A DNA stretch of 64,000 nt from Lachnospiraceae bacterium GAM79 (GTDB lineage Bacteria; Bacillota; Clostridia; Lachnospirales; Lachnospiraceae): assembly GCA_003584705.1 (NCBI GenBank), contig AP018536.1:682001-746000 (forward strand), read 5' to 3'. Position 1 is the first letter of the stretch, and every line of letters begins with the position of its first letter. Of the stretch, positions 1 through 9,893 are shown piece after piece. The position numbers and the translations under genes were made by a program. The notes under the pieces were generated by a model, which searched no databases, was not told the origin of the DNA, and saw only the letters and a list, made by a program, of their open reading frames with translations.

Positions 1-2543
1 TGCCGGGACAGATGAACATTCTCTACAGTGGGGAACAGGTAGCGGCTACTTTAGAGAAAAATGCCGTGGTGACCCTGGCTACCATGGAGACCAAGTACGG
101 ATATTTCAAGAAAGAAATGCATGTGGATATTGCTGCCCGCAACATCGCCCCTTATAACAACAGCTTTGAAGCCCTGGTCAAGGATCTGAAAAAATATAAA
201 AAGAACGGCTACCGGGTGCTGCTGTTGTCCGGTTCCCGTACCAGAGCCAGACGTCTGGCGGAGGATCTGCGGAACACCGAGGATGCCGGACTGACAGCAG
301 TATACACAGAAGACCCCATGAGGGAAGTACAGCCGGGAGAGATCCTGACCTATTACGGGCATGTGAACAAGGGCTTTGAGTATCCCTGGCTGAAATTCGT
401 GGTGCTGTCCGAGAGTGATATTTTCGGAGCGGAGAAGCGTAAGAAAAAGAAGAAAAAGCTCTATCAGGGGCAGAAGATCAATGATTTCAACGACCTGAAG
501 ATCGGGGATTATGTGGTACATGAGACCCACGGACTGGGCATCTATAAGGGCATCGAGAAGGTAGAGGTAGACAAGGTCGTCAAGGATTACCTCAAGATCG
601 AATACCGGGACGGCGGCAATCTGTACATTCTGGCCACCGGACTGGATGTGATTCAGAAGTACGCCTCCGCCGATGCAGCGAAGAAGCCGAAGCTGAACAA
701 ACTGGGCGGCAAGGAATGGGAACACACCAAGACGAAGGTACGCAGTGCCGTCAGCGCCGTGGCGAAGGATCTGGTGGAATTATACGCTGTCCGACAGCAG
801 AGCGAGGGCTATGCTTTTGGAAAAGATACGGTGTGGCAGCGGGAGTTCGAGGAAATGTTCCCATTTGAAGAGACAGAGGATCAGCTGAATGCCATCGCGG
901 ACACCAAGGCGGATATGGAAAGCCATCGGATCATGGACCGCCTGATCTGCGGAGATGTGGGCTACGGCAAGACTGAGATCGCCATCCGGGCCGCTTTCAA
1001 GGCTGTGCAGGAGGGAAAACAGGTGGTCTATCTGGTGCCCACCACCATTCTGGCACAGCAGCATTACAACACCTTTGTGCAGAGAATGAAGGATTTTCCC
1101 ATCAACATCGCATTGATGAGCCGCTTCCGTACGCCATCGGAGATCAAAAAGACGGTGAAGGATCTGGAAAAGGGCATGGTGGATATCGTGATCGGTACCC
1201 ACAGAGTATTATCTGCGGATGTGAAGTTCAAGGATCTGGGTCTGCTGATCATTGACGAGGAACAGCGTTTCGGTGTGGCCCATAAGGAGAAGATCAAGAA
1301 ATTAAAAGAAAACGTGGACGTGCTGACCCTGACGGCAACCCCCATTCCCCGGACACTGCATATGAGCCTGATCGGTATCCGGGATATGAGCGTGCTGGAA
1401 GAGGCCCCCAATGACCGACTGCCGATCCAGACTTTTGTCTGCGAATACAATGACGAACTGGTGAGAGAGGCCATTGTCCGGGAAATGGCCCGGGGCGGAC
1501 AGGTCTACTATGTCTACAACCGGGTGAACAATATTGCGGATATCGCGGCACAGATCGCAAAGCTTGTGCCGGAAGCCAACGTTGCATACGCCCATGGACA
1601 GATGAAGGAACACGAACTGGAGCGGATCATGTTTGATTTCATTAACGGAGAGATCGATGTGCTGGTGTCCACCACCATCATAGAGACCGGACTGGATATT
1701 TCCAATGTCAACACTATGATCATCCACGATTCGGACAATCTGGGATTGTCCCAGCTGTATCAGCTCAGAGGCCGTGTGGGTCGTTCCAACCGGAATGCCT
1801 ATGCTTTTCTGATGTACAAGCGGGATAAGATGTTAAAAGAAGTGGCGGAAAAGCGGCTGGCGGCCATCAAGGAATTTACGGATCTGGGCAGCGGCTTCAA
1901 GATCGCCATGCGTGATCTGGAGATCCGCGGCGCCGGTAATCTGCTGGGATTAAGTCAGCACGGACATATGGAGGCCGTGGGATATGACCTGTACTGCAAG
2001 ATGCTGAACGAAGCGGTGCAGAACCTGAAGGGCATTCATACGGCAGTGGATTTCGCTACGGTGATCGATCTGGATGTGGATGCTTACATTCCGGCGGAAT
2101 ACATTGTCAACGAGACACAGAAGCTGGATATTTACAAACGGATCGCCGGCATCGAGACGATAAAAGAGCGGGATGAAATGAAGGATGAACTGTTAGATCG
2201 CTTCGGCAACATCCCCAAGGCAGTGGACAATCTGCTGCGGATCGCCCTTATCCGTATGGCGGCCCACGGTCTGGACATGACGGAGATCAAGGGCAAGAAC
2301 GAACGCATTACCTTCAACTTCCGGCCGGATGCGAAGATCGATCCCCGCAAGATTCCGGATTTCCTGAAAAAGCATAAGGATGAATTAAGCTTTACTGCTT
2401 ACGGCAATCCGTTTTTTACCTATAAGTATAAAAAGACGGGACTGGTGGAGACCGATGCGGAGCTTTTGATGGGCAGAACCGAGGAATTATTGGAAGAAAT
2501 GAAAGAATTGGTGCTGGAAACAGAGCCGGTTCAGAATAATTAA
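1..2543 (+). CDS. mfd: Transcription-repair coupling factor Mfd, 5'-truncated by the window edge
   Basis: C-terminal about 843 residues of Mfd, the ATPase that removes RNA polymerase stalled at DNA lesions and recruits UvrA. The reading frame is open to base 1, so the N-terminal UvrB-like part lies outside; the family is usually 1100-1200 residues. Visible from the left: end of the UvrB-homology part, the polymerase-interaction domain (GDYVVHETHGLGIYKG), then a superfamily 2 helicase with Walker A GDVGYGKTE, DEEQ box (IIDEEQRFGV), TATPIPRT, and QLRGRVGRS, followed by the C-terminal TRCF domain. The DEEQ and RGRVGRS motifs are those of RecG/Mfd translocases. A 36-residue small ORF follows after 80 bases. 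Confidence 0.97.
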   Translation, partial: PGQMNILYSGEQVAATLEKNAVVTLATMETKYGYFKKEMHVDIAARNIAPYNNSFEALVKDLKKYKKNGYRVLLLSGSRTRARRLAEDLRNTEDAGLTAVYTEDPMREVQPGEILTYYGHVNKGFEYPWLKFVVLSESDIFGAEKRKKKKKKLYQGQKINDFNDLKIGDYVVHETHGLGIYKGIEKVEVDKVVKDYLKIEYRDGGNLYILATGLDVIQKYASADAAKKPKLNKLGGKEWEHTKTKVRSAVSAVAKDLVELYAVRQQSEGYAFGKDTVWQREFEEMFPFEETEDQLNAIADTKADMESHRIMDRLICGDVGYGKTEIAIRAAFKAVQEGKQVVYLVPTTILAQQHYNTFVQRMKDFPINIALMSRFRTPSEIKKTVKDLEKGMVDIVIGTHRVLSADVKFKDLGLLIIDEEQRFGVAHKEKIKKLKENVDVLTLTATPIPRTLHMSLIGIRDMSVLEEAPNDRLPIQTFVCEYNDELVREAIVREMARGGQVYYVYNRVNNIADIAAQIAKLVPEANVAYAHGQMKEHELERIMFDFINGEIDVLVSTTIIETGLDISNVNTMIIHDSDNLGLSQLYQLRGRVGRSNRNAYAFLMYKRDKMLKEVAEKRLAAIKEFTDLGSGFKIAMRDLEIRGAGNLLGLSQHGHMEAVGYDLYCKMLNEAVQNLKGIHTAVDFATVIDLDVDAYIPAEYIVNETQKLDIYKRIAGIETIKERDEMKDELLDRFGNIPKAVDNLLRIALIRMAAHGLDMTEIKGKNERITFNFRPDAKIDPRKIPDFLKKHKDELSFTAYGNPFFTYKYKKTGLVETDAELLMGRTEELLEEMKELVLETEPVQNN

Positions 2544-2623
2544 GAGAGTTTTATGGGACTTTAAAAATGATACCTTTTTATCAGAACAGGGAACGAAAGG
2601 ATTCTGATAAGGAGGTATTTTTT

Positions 2624-2734
2624 ATGAAAGGATATGTGACTGCCAGCGGATATATGGGATATGTGGAGAATGAATATATCTTATTTGCCAGCGAGGATGA
2701 TTATTTTGAATATGTGGATTCGTTAAATTTTTAA
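2624..2734 (+). CDS. Small protein of 36 residues, function unknown
   Basis: An open frame of 36 codons preceded by a near-perfect ribosome site (ATAAGGAGGT) at good spacing from the ATG. The product is acidic and tyrosine-rich (seven Tyr), with the partly repeated pattern GYVTASGYMGYVENEY, and has no membrane segment or signal peptide. It lies 80 bases after mfd and before the sugar kinase. The strong ribosome site and full-length frame argue for real translation. Function is not recognised; I have an impression of similar short proteins in Lachnospiraceae but cannot verify it here. Confidence 0.6.
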   Translation: MKGYVTASGYMGYVENEYILFASEDDYFEYVDSLNF

Positions 2735-2749
2735 TTAATGTCCAGTGTC

Positions 2750-2779
2750 TTTACCGGGGCTGTGTATATGTGATATAGT
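2750..2779 (+). promoter_or_regulatory. Probable sigma-A promoter of the PfkB kinase gene
   Basis: TTTACC (2750-2755), 18 bases, TATAGT (2774-2779). It lies between the small ORF and the kinase start and gives a leader of about 100 bases. Confidence 0.4.
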
Positions 2780-2885
2780 ACAAATGTAAAGAAAAAATGT
2801 AAGGGGTTTCAACGCTGCACTGTAAGGAGTAACGGTGAAATTCTGATAAAGCATTTGGCAAAATATGCAGATGGGAGTTTATATT

Positions 2886-3920
2886 ATGGAACTGACTGAG
2901 AAGAAGGAATTTGACCTGCTCTCCCTGGGAGAGATCATGCTGAGATTATCACCGCCCGACAATGAGCGTATTACCAGAGGCGACAGCTTCAGCAAGCAGG
3001 CAGGAGGCGCAGAACTGAATGCCATTACCGGTGCGGCAATGCTGGGATTGCGCTGCGGTATCATTTCCAAGCTTCCGGCCAATGACCTGGGTGTATATAT
3101 CAAGAACCGTGTACGTCTCTGCGGTGTCAGCGATGACTATCTGGTATACGATGATGACAAGGATGCCAGATTGGGTGTGTACTACTATGAGAATGGTGCT
3201 TACCCCAGAAAGCCCCGTATTGTATATGACCGTAAGAATACCTCCATCAACAAGCTGACCGTTGATGACTATGATGACAAGATCTACAGCGATACCCGCT
3301 GCTTCCATACCAGCGGCATCACACTGGCTCTCAGCCCGGAACTGAGAGCTACCGCTGTTGAGATGATCAAGCGCTTTAAAGCACAGGGGGCCATCATCTC
3401 CTTCGATGTGAACTTCCGTGGGAACTTGTGGACCGGCGCCGAGGCGAAGGAATGCATCGAATCCATTCTGCCTTATGTGGACATCTTCTTCTGCTCCGAG
3501 GACACGGCGCGTTTGACCTTCCTGAAGGAAGGCGATGCCAAGAGCATTATGAAGAGCTTCACGGAGGAGTATCCAATCTCCATCGTGGCATCCACACAGC
3601 GTATCGTACATAGCCCGAAGCGTCATACCTTCGGCTCCATTATCTACAGTGCCACGGATGATACCTATTATGAGGAAGCACCTTACACCGATATCGAAGT
3701 CGTAGACCGCATCGGAAGCGGTGACGCTTATATCTCCGGTGTCCTGTACGGACTGTTGGCACATCCCGGTGAGTATCAGAGAGCACTGGAATATGGCAAT
3801 GCCATCAGCGCACTTAAGAACACCATCCCCGGTGACCTGCTGTGCACCGACTTAAAGGAGATCCAGGGGATCATCAAGGAGCACAAGTCCACCGGACGTA
3901 TTGCGGAGATGGACCGCTAA
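2886..3920 (+). CDS. PfkB-family carbohydrate kinase (2-keto-3-deoxygluconate kinase-like)
   Basis: Cytoplasmic ATP-dependent sugar kinase of the ribokinase/PfkB fold, about 344 residues. The N-terminus carries the substrate-side pattern (LGEIMLRLSP, then GGAELNAITGAAMLG) and the C-terminus the PfkB signature DRIGSGDAYISG, whose Asp near residue 280 is the expected catalytic base. The opening resembles 2-dehydro-3-deoxygluconokinases more than fructokinases, but substrate cannot be fixed. Start chosen at the ATG at 2886 (MELTEKK), which has GGGAG 8 bases upstream, instead of the upstream in-frame ATG at 2865, which has no ribosome site. Stand-alone gene followed by a clear terminator. Confidence 0.88.
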   Translation: MELTEKKEFDLLSLGEIMLRLSPPDNERITRGDSFSKQAGGAELNAITGAAMLGLRCGIISKLPANDLGVYIKNRVRLCGVSDDYLVYDDDKDARLGVYYYENGAYPRKPRIVYDRKNTSINKLTVDDYDDKIYSDTRCFHTSGITLALSPELRATAVEMIKRFKAQGAIISFDVNFRGNLWTGAEAKECIESILPYVDIFFCSEDTARLTFLKEGDAKSIMKSFTEEYPISIVASTQRIVHSPKRHTFGSIIYSATDDTYYEEAPYTDIEVVDRIGSGDAYISGVLYGLLAHPGEYQRALEYGNAISALKNTIPGDLLCTDLKEIQGIIKEHKSTGRIAEMDR

Positions 3921-3961
3921 AGCATTTACACTTCTTATCTGATCGAACAAATAGAAAACAC

Positions 3962-4005
3962 AAAGCTCTGCCATGTTAATTTAAGTGCATGGCAGGGCTT
4001 TTTCT
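3962..4005 (+). terminator. Intrinsic terminator after the PfkB kinase
   Basis: Inverted repeat AAGCTCTGCCATG / CATGGCAGGGCTT (one G-T pair) followed by a T-rich run. Confidence 0.85.
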
Positions 4006-4152
4006 GTTTATTTTTAACAAAATTGAACCTAAAATATATTAAAAAGTCTGCTGTACAAGGTTAAATTAGTTTGATATACTAAAGACTGATATAGAACTAA
4101 AAGCAGGATATTATCAGACGGAAGATTCGAGAAACGGAAGGGAGACAGCAAC

Positions 4153-4821
4153 TTGGAAAAGGAAGATCGTATCCGGCAGAAAGAGCAACGGAAAGAACTG
4201 TCTCCTTCTGAAAAATGGCAGTATTTTATGGACTATTATCTGTGGGTTACCATAGGTGTGGCAGCGGGGATCGCTATTGTTATTTTCCTGATCGTACATT
4301 TTGCCACCAAGACCAGCTTCGTCATGGGAGTCATGGCAGTGAATACGGACGGAGAGCACATCGAAGCCACCGGTCCGGATTATTTTACGGATTTCCTGCG
4401 CGAACACGGTGTGATATCCAAACGGGATGTGGTGAACCTGAATGATACGATCTGGATCGATCCGAACTCGGATTCCGATGTGGATTCCACGAATCTCAGC
4501 ACGATCCAGGTATTGTTCATGACCCGGTCGGTGGATGTGTTTTTTTCTGACGAAGAGTTTTTGAAGCTCATGGGTGGCACGGATTATCTGGCGGATTTAA
4601 GGGATTATCTGCCTAAGGAACTATTGGACAGATATGAAGATCAGCAGATCATGGTGTTAAATACCATGACGGGAGAAACGATTGTGGCGGGGATCCGGCT
4701 GGAGAACAACGAATGGGTAAGGAAGACCGGATGGTATCAGGAGACCGCAGCCGTGGGGCTGGCGGATGGCATGAAGAATCCGGAGCTGGCAGTGGCACTG
4801 TTGGAGGAGATCCTACAGTAG
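4153..4821 (+). CDS. Membrane-anchored protein of unknown function
   Basis: About 222 residues starting at TTG (4153), with AAGGGAG placed 8 bases upstream; no ATG in a better position was seen. The first 35 residues are charged and cytoplasmic in character, followed by one strong membrane helix (YLWVTIGVAAGIAIVIFLIV) and an extracytoplasmic domain of about 150 residues. That domain contains segments reminiscent of solute-binding folds (TDFLREHGVI, DVFFSDEEFLKLMG, YLADLRDYLP), but no catalytic motif is visible. A NUDIX gene follows after 99 bases on the same strand. Function unknown. Confidence 0.75.
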   Translation: MEKEDRIRQKEQRKELSPSEKWQYFMDYYLWVTIGVAAGIAIVIFLIVHFATKTSFVMGVMAVNTDGEHIEATGPDYFTDFLREHGVISKRDVVNLNDTIWIDPNSDSDVDSTNLSTIQVLFMTRSVDVFFSDEEFLKLMGGTDYLADLRDYLPKELLDRYEDQQIMVLNTMTGETIVAGIRLENNEWVRKTGWYQETAAVGLADGMKNPELAVALLEEILQ

Positions 4822-4920
4822 TTCCGTCACGGCTGCCTGCGCCTGCGGCAGATGATGCGCTGTGGGAACGTGGATGACAGAGCACGATGGGAACAGAAAG
4901 ACATGGAGTATAAATAGGGC

Positions 4921-5559
4921 ATGGAAAACATGGACGCAAAAGGAAATGACAGAAAACACTATCGGGGAATCGAGAAACAGACGGATAATCCGTTTTTGAA
5001 CCTGTATCACATTGATGCCCTGGGACGGGACGGAACGCCGTTTCATTATTATTTTGCGTCCCGAAATGATGAAAACAATATCAAACACAAGACCCACAGT
5101 ATGCGCCCCGAGGGCATGGCGGTCTACGCAGTGACAGAGGACGGAGAGAAACTGGTGCTGGTGCGTCAGTACCGGTATCCCGTGAATGATTATCTGTATG
5201 AATTGCCGGCGGGACTGATCGAGCCGGAGGAGACCGCTTCGGAGGCCGCCTGTCGGGAAATGATCGAGGAGACCGGCTGGAAACTGGAAGTCTACGAAGG
5301 CGGAGAACCGGCTTTCCGAAGAGGATTTTTCCTGGCACAGGGGCTGACAGACGAGAGCGGCAGTATGATCTTCGGAACCGTGACAGAGAATGTGGGACAG
5401 CAGATGGAAAATACCGAGGATATTCAGGTGATCCTGGCAGACAGACAGGAAGTACTTCGTATCCTGCGGGAAGAACGGGTGTCCATGCGCTGTGGACTGA
5501 TGCTGATGCAGTTTTTGAAGACAGAACCGAAAGCACCATTTGCTTTTTTATATTTGTGA
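4921..5559 (+). CDS. NUDIX hydrolase, ADP-ribose pyrophosphatase-like
   Basis: About 212 residues. The NUDIX box is complete (pattern GX5EX7REUXEEXGU), starting GLIEPEETASEAACREMIEE and ending TGW, near residues 98-120. It follows a beta-strand region of the ADP-ribose pyrophosphatase type (LVLVRQYRYPVNDYLYELPAG). Such enzymes hydrolyse nucleoside diphosphates linked to another moiety, here most likely ADP-ribose-type substrates, with the box glutamates binding magnesium. Substrate is inferred from family only. The ribosome site before the ATG is weak. Confidence 0.88.
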   Translation: MENMDAKGNDRKHYRGIEKQTDNPFLNLYHIDALGRDGTPFHYYFASRNDENNIKHKTHSMRPEGMAVYAVTEDGEKLVLVRQYRYPVNDYLYELPAGLIEPEETASEAACREMIEETGWKLEVYEGGEPAFRRGFFLAQGLTDESGSMIFGTVTENVGQQMENTEDIQVILADRQEVLRILREERVSMRCGLMLMQFLKTEPKAPFAFLYL

Positions 5560-5658
5560 TAGAACCCTTGGGCGATTTATTATTCGGAAATGCCCGGAAG
5601 AACCGATATTGTGAAAACGGCTATTGGTTATTAATTTTTATAAAGGAAGAGGTAAATT

Positions 5659-7866
5659 ATGGCAATCAGATACATCGAACAGGACAGAACCTTCTGGCTG
5701 GACACGGAACACACCAGCTATCTTCTGGCAATTGTAGATCAGGAGAATTTTGTGGGACACGTATATTACGGTCAGAAATTGCAGTATACCGAGAATACAC
5801 CGGCACCGGTATATTTGCTGCGTATGGGAGAAGCACCCTTCGTTCCGTCACAGAATAACAGAGAGAGGGTCTCCTTCCTGGATTCTTTCCCCATGGAATA
5901 TCCGGGAAACGGACTGGGAGATTACAGAGAAAGCGCCATTTCCGTGCGGACAGCACAGGGACATGTAGGAGTGCAGTTACAGTATGTCTCTCATGAGATC
6001 GTAAAGGAGAAGCCGGCACTGCCGGGACTTCCTTCCACATTTCCGGGGGATGAGGACTGCGATACCCTGATCCTACATCTGGCGGATCCGGTCATCGGTC
6101 TGGCTGCAGACCTGATCTATACTACATTTGAAGAGGAAGATGTGATCACCCGCAGTGTGATCCTGAAAAATACGGCAGGGCAGCCTATTTATGTGACAAA
6201 AGTTATGTCTGCCTGCCTGGATCTGGACTGCACGGATGAAAAGTATGACATTCTTACGCTGCACGGATCCTGGGGGAGAGAGCGCCAGATGGAGAGAAGA
6301 AGTCTGATGCACGGCAAACAGAGTGTTGGCTCCGTGCGGGGAGAATCTTCCCATCAGGAGCATCCCTTTATAGCACTGCTTTCTGCGGATGCTACGCAGG
6401 ATGCCGGTGAAGTCTACGGTATGCACTTTGTATACTCCGGCAATTTCCTGGCGCAGGCGGAGCTTTCCCAGTTCGATTCCATCCGTATGACTATGGGCAT
6501 TCATCCGGAGAACTTTGTCTGGAAACTGGAGCAGGGCGAGAGCTTTGCGGCTCCGGAAGTCGTTATGACCTATTCTGCGGAAGGTCTGGGAGGCATGACC
6601 CGCCATTACCACGATATGTACCGCAATCATCTGATCCGCGGAGAATACCGTGATAAGAAGAGACCGATCCTGATTAACAACTGGGAAGCTACCTATTTTG
6701 ATTTTAACACCGAAAAGTTATTGAAGATCGCAGAGCAGGCATCAAAGCTCGGCATTGAGATGCTGGTCATGGATGACGGCTGGTTCGGACACCGCAATGA
6801 TGACAGTACCAGCCTGGGTGACTGGAAGGTCAATGAACAGAAGCTTCCGGGTGGCCTGAAGCCTCTGGTGGATCAGGTCAATGCTCTGGGAATGAAGTTT
6901 GGTATCTGGTTTGAGCCGGAGATGATCTCCCCGGATTCGGATCTGTACAGAGAGCATCCCGATTGGGCCATCGCCATTCCGGGACGGGCAGGCAGCTTAT
7001 GCCGGAACCAGTATGTGCTGGATCTGTCCCGGAAGGAAGTCAGAGACCATGCCTTTGAAAGCGTGGCGGCGGTTCTGCACAGCGCCAATATCGAATATGT
7101 GAAATGGGATATGAACCGTCAACTGTCGGATCTGGGAAGCGTGGAACTGCCCGCAGACCGTCAGGGTGAACTGTATCACAGATATGTGCTGGGAGTCTAT
7201 GAACTGCAGGAGAGACTGCTTGCGGAATTCCCTCATCTGCTTCTGGAGAACTGTTCCGGTGGCGGAGCGAGATTCGACCCAGGTATGTTGTATTACAGTC
7301 CGCAGATCTGGTGCTCCGATGATATGGATGCCATCGAGCGGTTGAAGATCCAGGAAGGAACAATGTTATTGTATCCGCTGTCCACCATGGGCGCCCATGT
7401 GTCGGACTGCCCCAACCACACGGTGGGAAGAGTCACACCCTTCGAGACCAGAGGGCATGTGGCGCTGGCAGGCACCTTTGGCTACGAACTGGATATCACG
7501 AAGATCCCGGAGGAGGACAGACAGCAGATTCCCGCACAGACCGCCATGTACCACAAATACAACGATCTGATCCGCAGAGGGGATTATTCCCGGATTGCAT
7601 CATTTTTGGAAAACGGTAATTATGACTGCTATCAGGTGACATCCAAGGATCAGAAAGAAGCGTTGGTAACCTATGTACAGGTACTTTCCCGACCGAATTT
7701 CCACAGCAGGAGAGTACGTCTGAAAGGCCTGGCACTGGAGAAACAGTATCGCATCGAGGAGACCGGGGAAATCTTTGGCGGCGACGTGCTGATGCAGGCA
7801 GGACTGCTGGTGACACCTCTGTGGGGAGACTACCGCAGTAAGCTGATCCACTTGACCGAGGTGTAA
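5659..7866 (+). CDS. GH36 alpha-galactosidase
   Basis: 735 residues, the usual length for bacterial GH36. It removes alpha-1,6-galactosyl branches, here probably from galactomannan fragments. Visible motifs: EMLVMDDGWFGHRNDD, KFGIWFEPEMISPDSDLY, the nucleophile motif YVKWDMNR (Asp about 484), CSGGGARFDPGMLYY, and the acid/base motif WCSDDMDAI (Asp about 554, 70 residues after the nucleophile as in characterised members). No signal peptide, so it acts inside the cell on imported oligosaccharides. SD AGGAAGAGG precedes the ATG. First gene of the mannan locus, followed by the lacI-type gene. Confidence 0.94.
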   Translation: MAIRYIEQDRTFWLDTEHTSYLLAIVDQENFVGHVYYGQKLQYTENTPAPVYLLRMGEAPFVPSQNNRERVSFLDSFPMEYPGNGLGDYRESAISVRTAQGHVGVQLQYVSHEIVKEKPALPGLPSTFPGDEDCDTLILHLADPVIGLAADLIYTTFEEEDVITRSVILKNTAGQPIYVTKVMSACLDLDCTDEKYDILTLHGSWGRERQMERRSLMHGKQSVGSVRGESSHQEHPFIALLSADATQDAGEVYGMHFVYSGNFLAQAELSQFDSIRMTMGIHPENFVWKLEQGESFAAPEVVMTYSAEGLGGMTRHYHDMYRNHLIRGEYRDKKRPILINNWEATYFDFNTEKLLKIAEQASKLGIEMLVMDDGWFGHRNDDSTSLGDWKVNEQKLPGGLKPLVDQVNALGMKFGIWFEPEMISPDSDLYREHPDWAIAIPGRAGSLCRNQYVLDLSRKEVRDHAFESVAAVLHSANIEYVKWDMNRQLSDLGSVELPADRQGELYHRYVLGVYELQERLLAEFPHLLLENCSGGGARFDPGMLYYSPQIWCSDDMDAIERLKIQEGTMLLYPLSTMGAHVSDCPNHTVGRVTPFETRGHVALAGTFGYELDITKIPEEDRQQIPAQTAMYHKYNDLIRRGDYSRIASFLENGNYDCYQVTSKDQKEALVTYVQVLSRPNFHSRRVRLKGLALEKQYRIEETGEIFGGDVLMQAGLLVTPLWGDYRSKLIHLTEV

Positions 7867-7978
7867 AATTAAGGCAGTGACATGCCTTGACAAACGATTT
7901 TTAGAAATCTAATATGGAAGTATAATTGACGATTTATCGGGAAATGTGTAGAAAAATAGCGATAAGGAGTACAAGATT

Positions 7979-8998
7979 ATGGCAAAAGCAATAAAATTAG
8001 CAGATATCGCAGAGAGAGTTGGAGTCAGCACAGTAACAGTGTCCAAGGCACTGTCCGGACAAAAAGGCGTCAGCGAGGAAGTCCGGGAGAAGATCCGCAG
8101 CATTGCAGAGGAACTGGGTTATCAGCAGCCGTCAGCGGCAAGAAAAAGTCAGAACCAGAAGAGCTACAATATCGGTATTCTGATCTCTGAGAGATTCCTT
8201 GATAAATATGAATCGTTTTACTGGCAGATGTACCAGGTGGTAGCTACCAGAGCCACGGCAAAGGAATGCTTTACCATGCTGGAGGTCATCGGAATGTCAG
8301 AGGAAGAGAACGGCAGAATGCCGAAGCTGGTACAGGAACGCAAGGTGGATGGCATTATCGTTATCGGTAAGATGATGGATACTTACCTGCAGCATCTGAA
8401 TACAGAAGCCGGGATCCCGGTGATCTATCTGGATTATTATAACGGAAGGGAAGCCAGTGATTCTGTGATCTCCAACAGCTACTACGGAACCTATGAGCTG
8501 ACCTACTATCTGTATCGGATGGGACATCGCAAAATTGCTTATGTGGGAACTTTACTTGCCACCGAGAGTATCACGGATCGTTATTTCGGTTACCAGAAAG
8601 CATTGCTGGAACTGGGGCTGGAACAAAAGAGAGAATGGGTGCTGGATGACCGTCATATTGAGACCGGCAAGATCGATACCGTGAACATGCTGCAGATTCC
8701 CAAGGATATGCCCACGGCTTTCGTATGCAACTGCGATCTGACCGCCAGCTTACTCATCAAGAAGCTGAGAGAGAACGGATACCGTGTGCCGGAGGATATT
8801 TCCGTGGTAGGTTTTGATAACTACCTGTATCCCGGCCTCAGCGACATCCGCATTACTACGTATGAAGTAGATATGGGAGAGATGGCGAGAAGAGCCCTTC
8901 ATAATATGATCAAGAAGATCACCAGTGATAATTATAAGTCCGGAGTTACCGTGGTGGAAGGCCGACTGGTACTGAAGGACAGTGTGTCTCACGTATAG
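7979..8998 (+). CDS. LacI-family transcriptional regulator
   Basis: 339 residues. The N-terminal helix-turn-helix is typical of LacI/PurR (LADIAERVGVSTVTVSKALS, near residues 6-25), followed by the hinge and a periplasmic-binding-protein-like sensor domain ending in the usual DMGEMARRALHNM segment. It sits between the GH36 gene and the importer operon, so it is the likely local repressor responding to a manno-oligosaccharide or its phosphorylated product. Its last 53 bases overlap the 3' end of the convergent AraC-type gene. Confidence 0.93.
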   Translation: MAKAIKLADIAERVGVSTVTVSKALSGQKGVSEEVREKIRSIAEELGYQQPSAARKSQNQKSYNIGILISERFLDKYESFYWQMYQVVATRATAKECFTMLEVIGMSEEENGRMPKLVQERKVDGIIVIGKMMDTYLQHLNTEAGIPVIYLDYYNGREASDSVISNSYYGTYELTYYLYRMGHRKIAYVGTLLATESITDRYFGYQKALLELGLEQKREWVLDDRHIETGKIDTVNMLQIPKDMPTAFVCNCDLTASLLIKKLRENGYRVPEDISVVGFDNYLYPGLSDIRITTYEVDMGEMARRALHNMIKKITSDNYKSGVTVVEGRLVLKDSVSHV

Positions 8999-9893
8999 AC
9001 TGCGGTGCATTCTGCCGGTAGACGAAGGGTGTGACACCGGTGTGCTTTTTGAACAGGTGGATGAAATGATTGGTATTGTCGATGCCTACCATAGCCCCCA
9101 CCTCGTGAATCGGATTATCCGTAGATAGGAGCAGTGATTTTGCTGCTTCTATTTTTTTTCCTTGAAGATATTGCAGCGGGGAAGTATGGAATGTAGCGGA
9201 AAATTCCCGACATAGACGGTAGCGGCTGATGCCCAAAGTCTGCTCAAAGTATTCTAAAGAGTGATTTTCAGCATAGTTTTCCTCAAAATCCGCTTTCATG
9301 GACAGCAGATAAGCAGGAATGGGCTTCACATCCCGGGAGACGGACAGGGCGGACAGCATCAGTTCTGCGAACATGTCGGTCAGCTCCCGGTGAAGCTGTA
9401 TCTGCTCTGCAGGAGTCGGGGTGAATGAAAATTTGGTCAGCTGCTGCATCCGCTGTGAAACGCAGGAGCCGATGGGAATCGGGTAACAACAGGTAAAAGC
9501 AGCCTGAAATATGCTATAATAAGAAGAAAGCTCCGCTCCACTTAAGAAAAACATCTGAAAACGCCACTTTCCCTGCAACAGCCGGAGGGAGAAGCCCTGA
9601 CTGCAATCTAAGAACAACAGATGCTCGTGATCCAGGACCACCTCACTGTCCCGGGTGGTAAGGAGAGCACTACCCTCTAAGGTGTAGAGCAGCAGATAAG
9701 AAGGAAATGGGTTCCATTCATAATAAAAGGGATCTGACAGGCGGAATTCTCCACCGGCCAGAGGCAGTAAAAAGCCTTTTTCTTCCAGGGATACTTTGTA
9801 GATCTGTCCCAGGAGGATCTCCGGGGAACGTTGTCCCTCCACACCGGAGGAAGTGTGCTTCAATGCATTGAGAAAAGTGGTGGAAATGTTCAT
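8946..9893 (-). CDS. AraC-family transcriptional regulator
   Basis: About 315 residues from the ATG at 9893; an in-frame TTG at 9923 is a weaker alternative. The N-terminal part looks like a ligand-binding cupin domain. The C-terminal 100 residues hold the two AraC helix-turn-helix units (LEYFEQTLGISRYRLCREFSATFHTSPLQYL; then IHEVGAMVGIDNTNHFIHLFKKHTGVTPFVYR). It is divergent from the solute-binding protein gene across 470 bases, so it probably activates the importer operon. Convergent 53-base overlap with the LacI-type gene. A LacI plus AraC pair suggests dual control of this locus. Confidence 0.92.
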   Translation of the reverse strand: MNISTTFLNALKHTSSGVEGQRSPEILLGQIYKVSLEEKGFLLPLAGGEFRLSDPFYYEWNPFPSYLLLYTLEGSALLTTRDSEVVLDHEHLLFLDCSQGFSLRLLQGKWRFQMFFLSGAELSSYYSIFQAAFTCCYPIPIGSCVSQRMQQLTKFSFTPTPAEQIQLHRELTDMFAELMLSALSVSRDVKPIPAYLLSMKADFEENYAENHSLEYFEQTLGISRYRLCREFSATFHTSPLQYLQGKKIEAAKSLLLSTDNPIHEVGAMVGIDNTNHFIHLFKKHTGVTPFVYRQNAPQSIRETHCPSVPVGLPPR

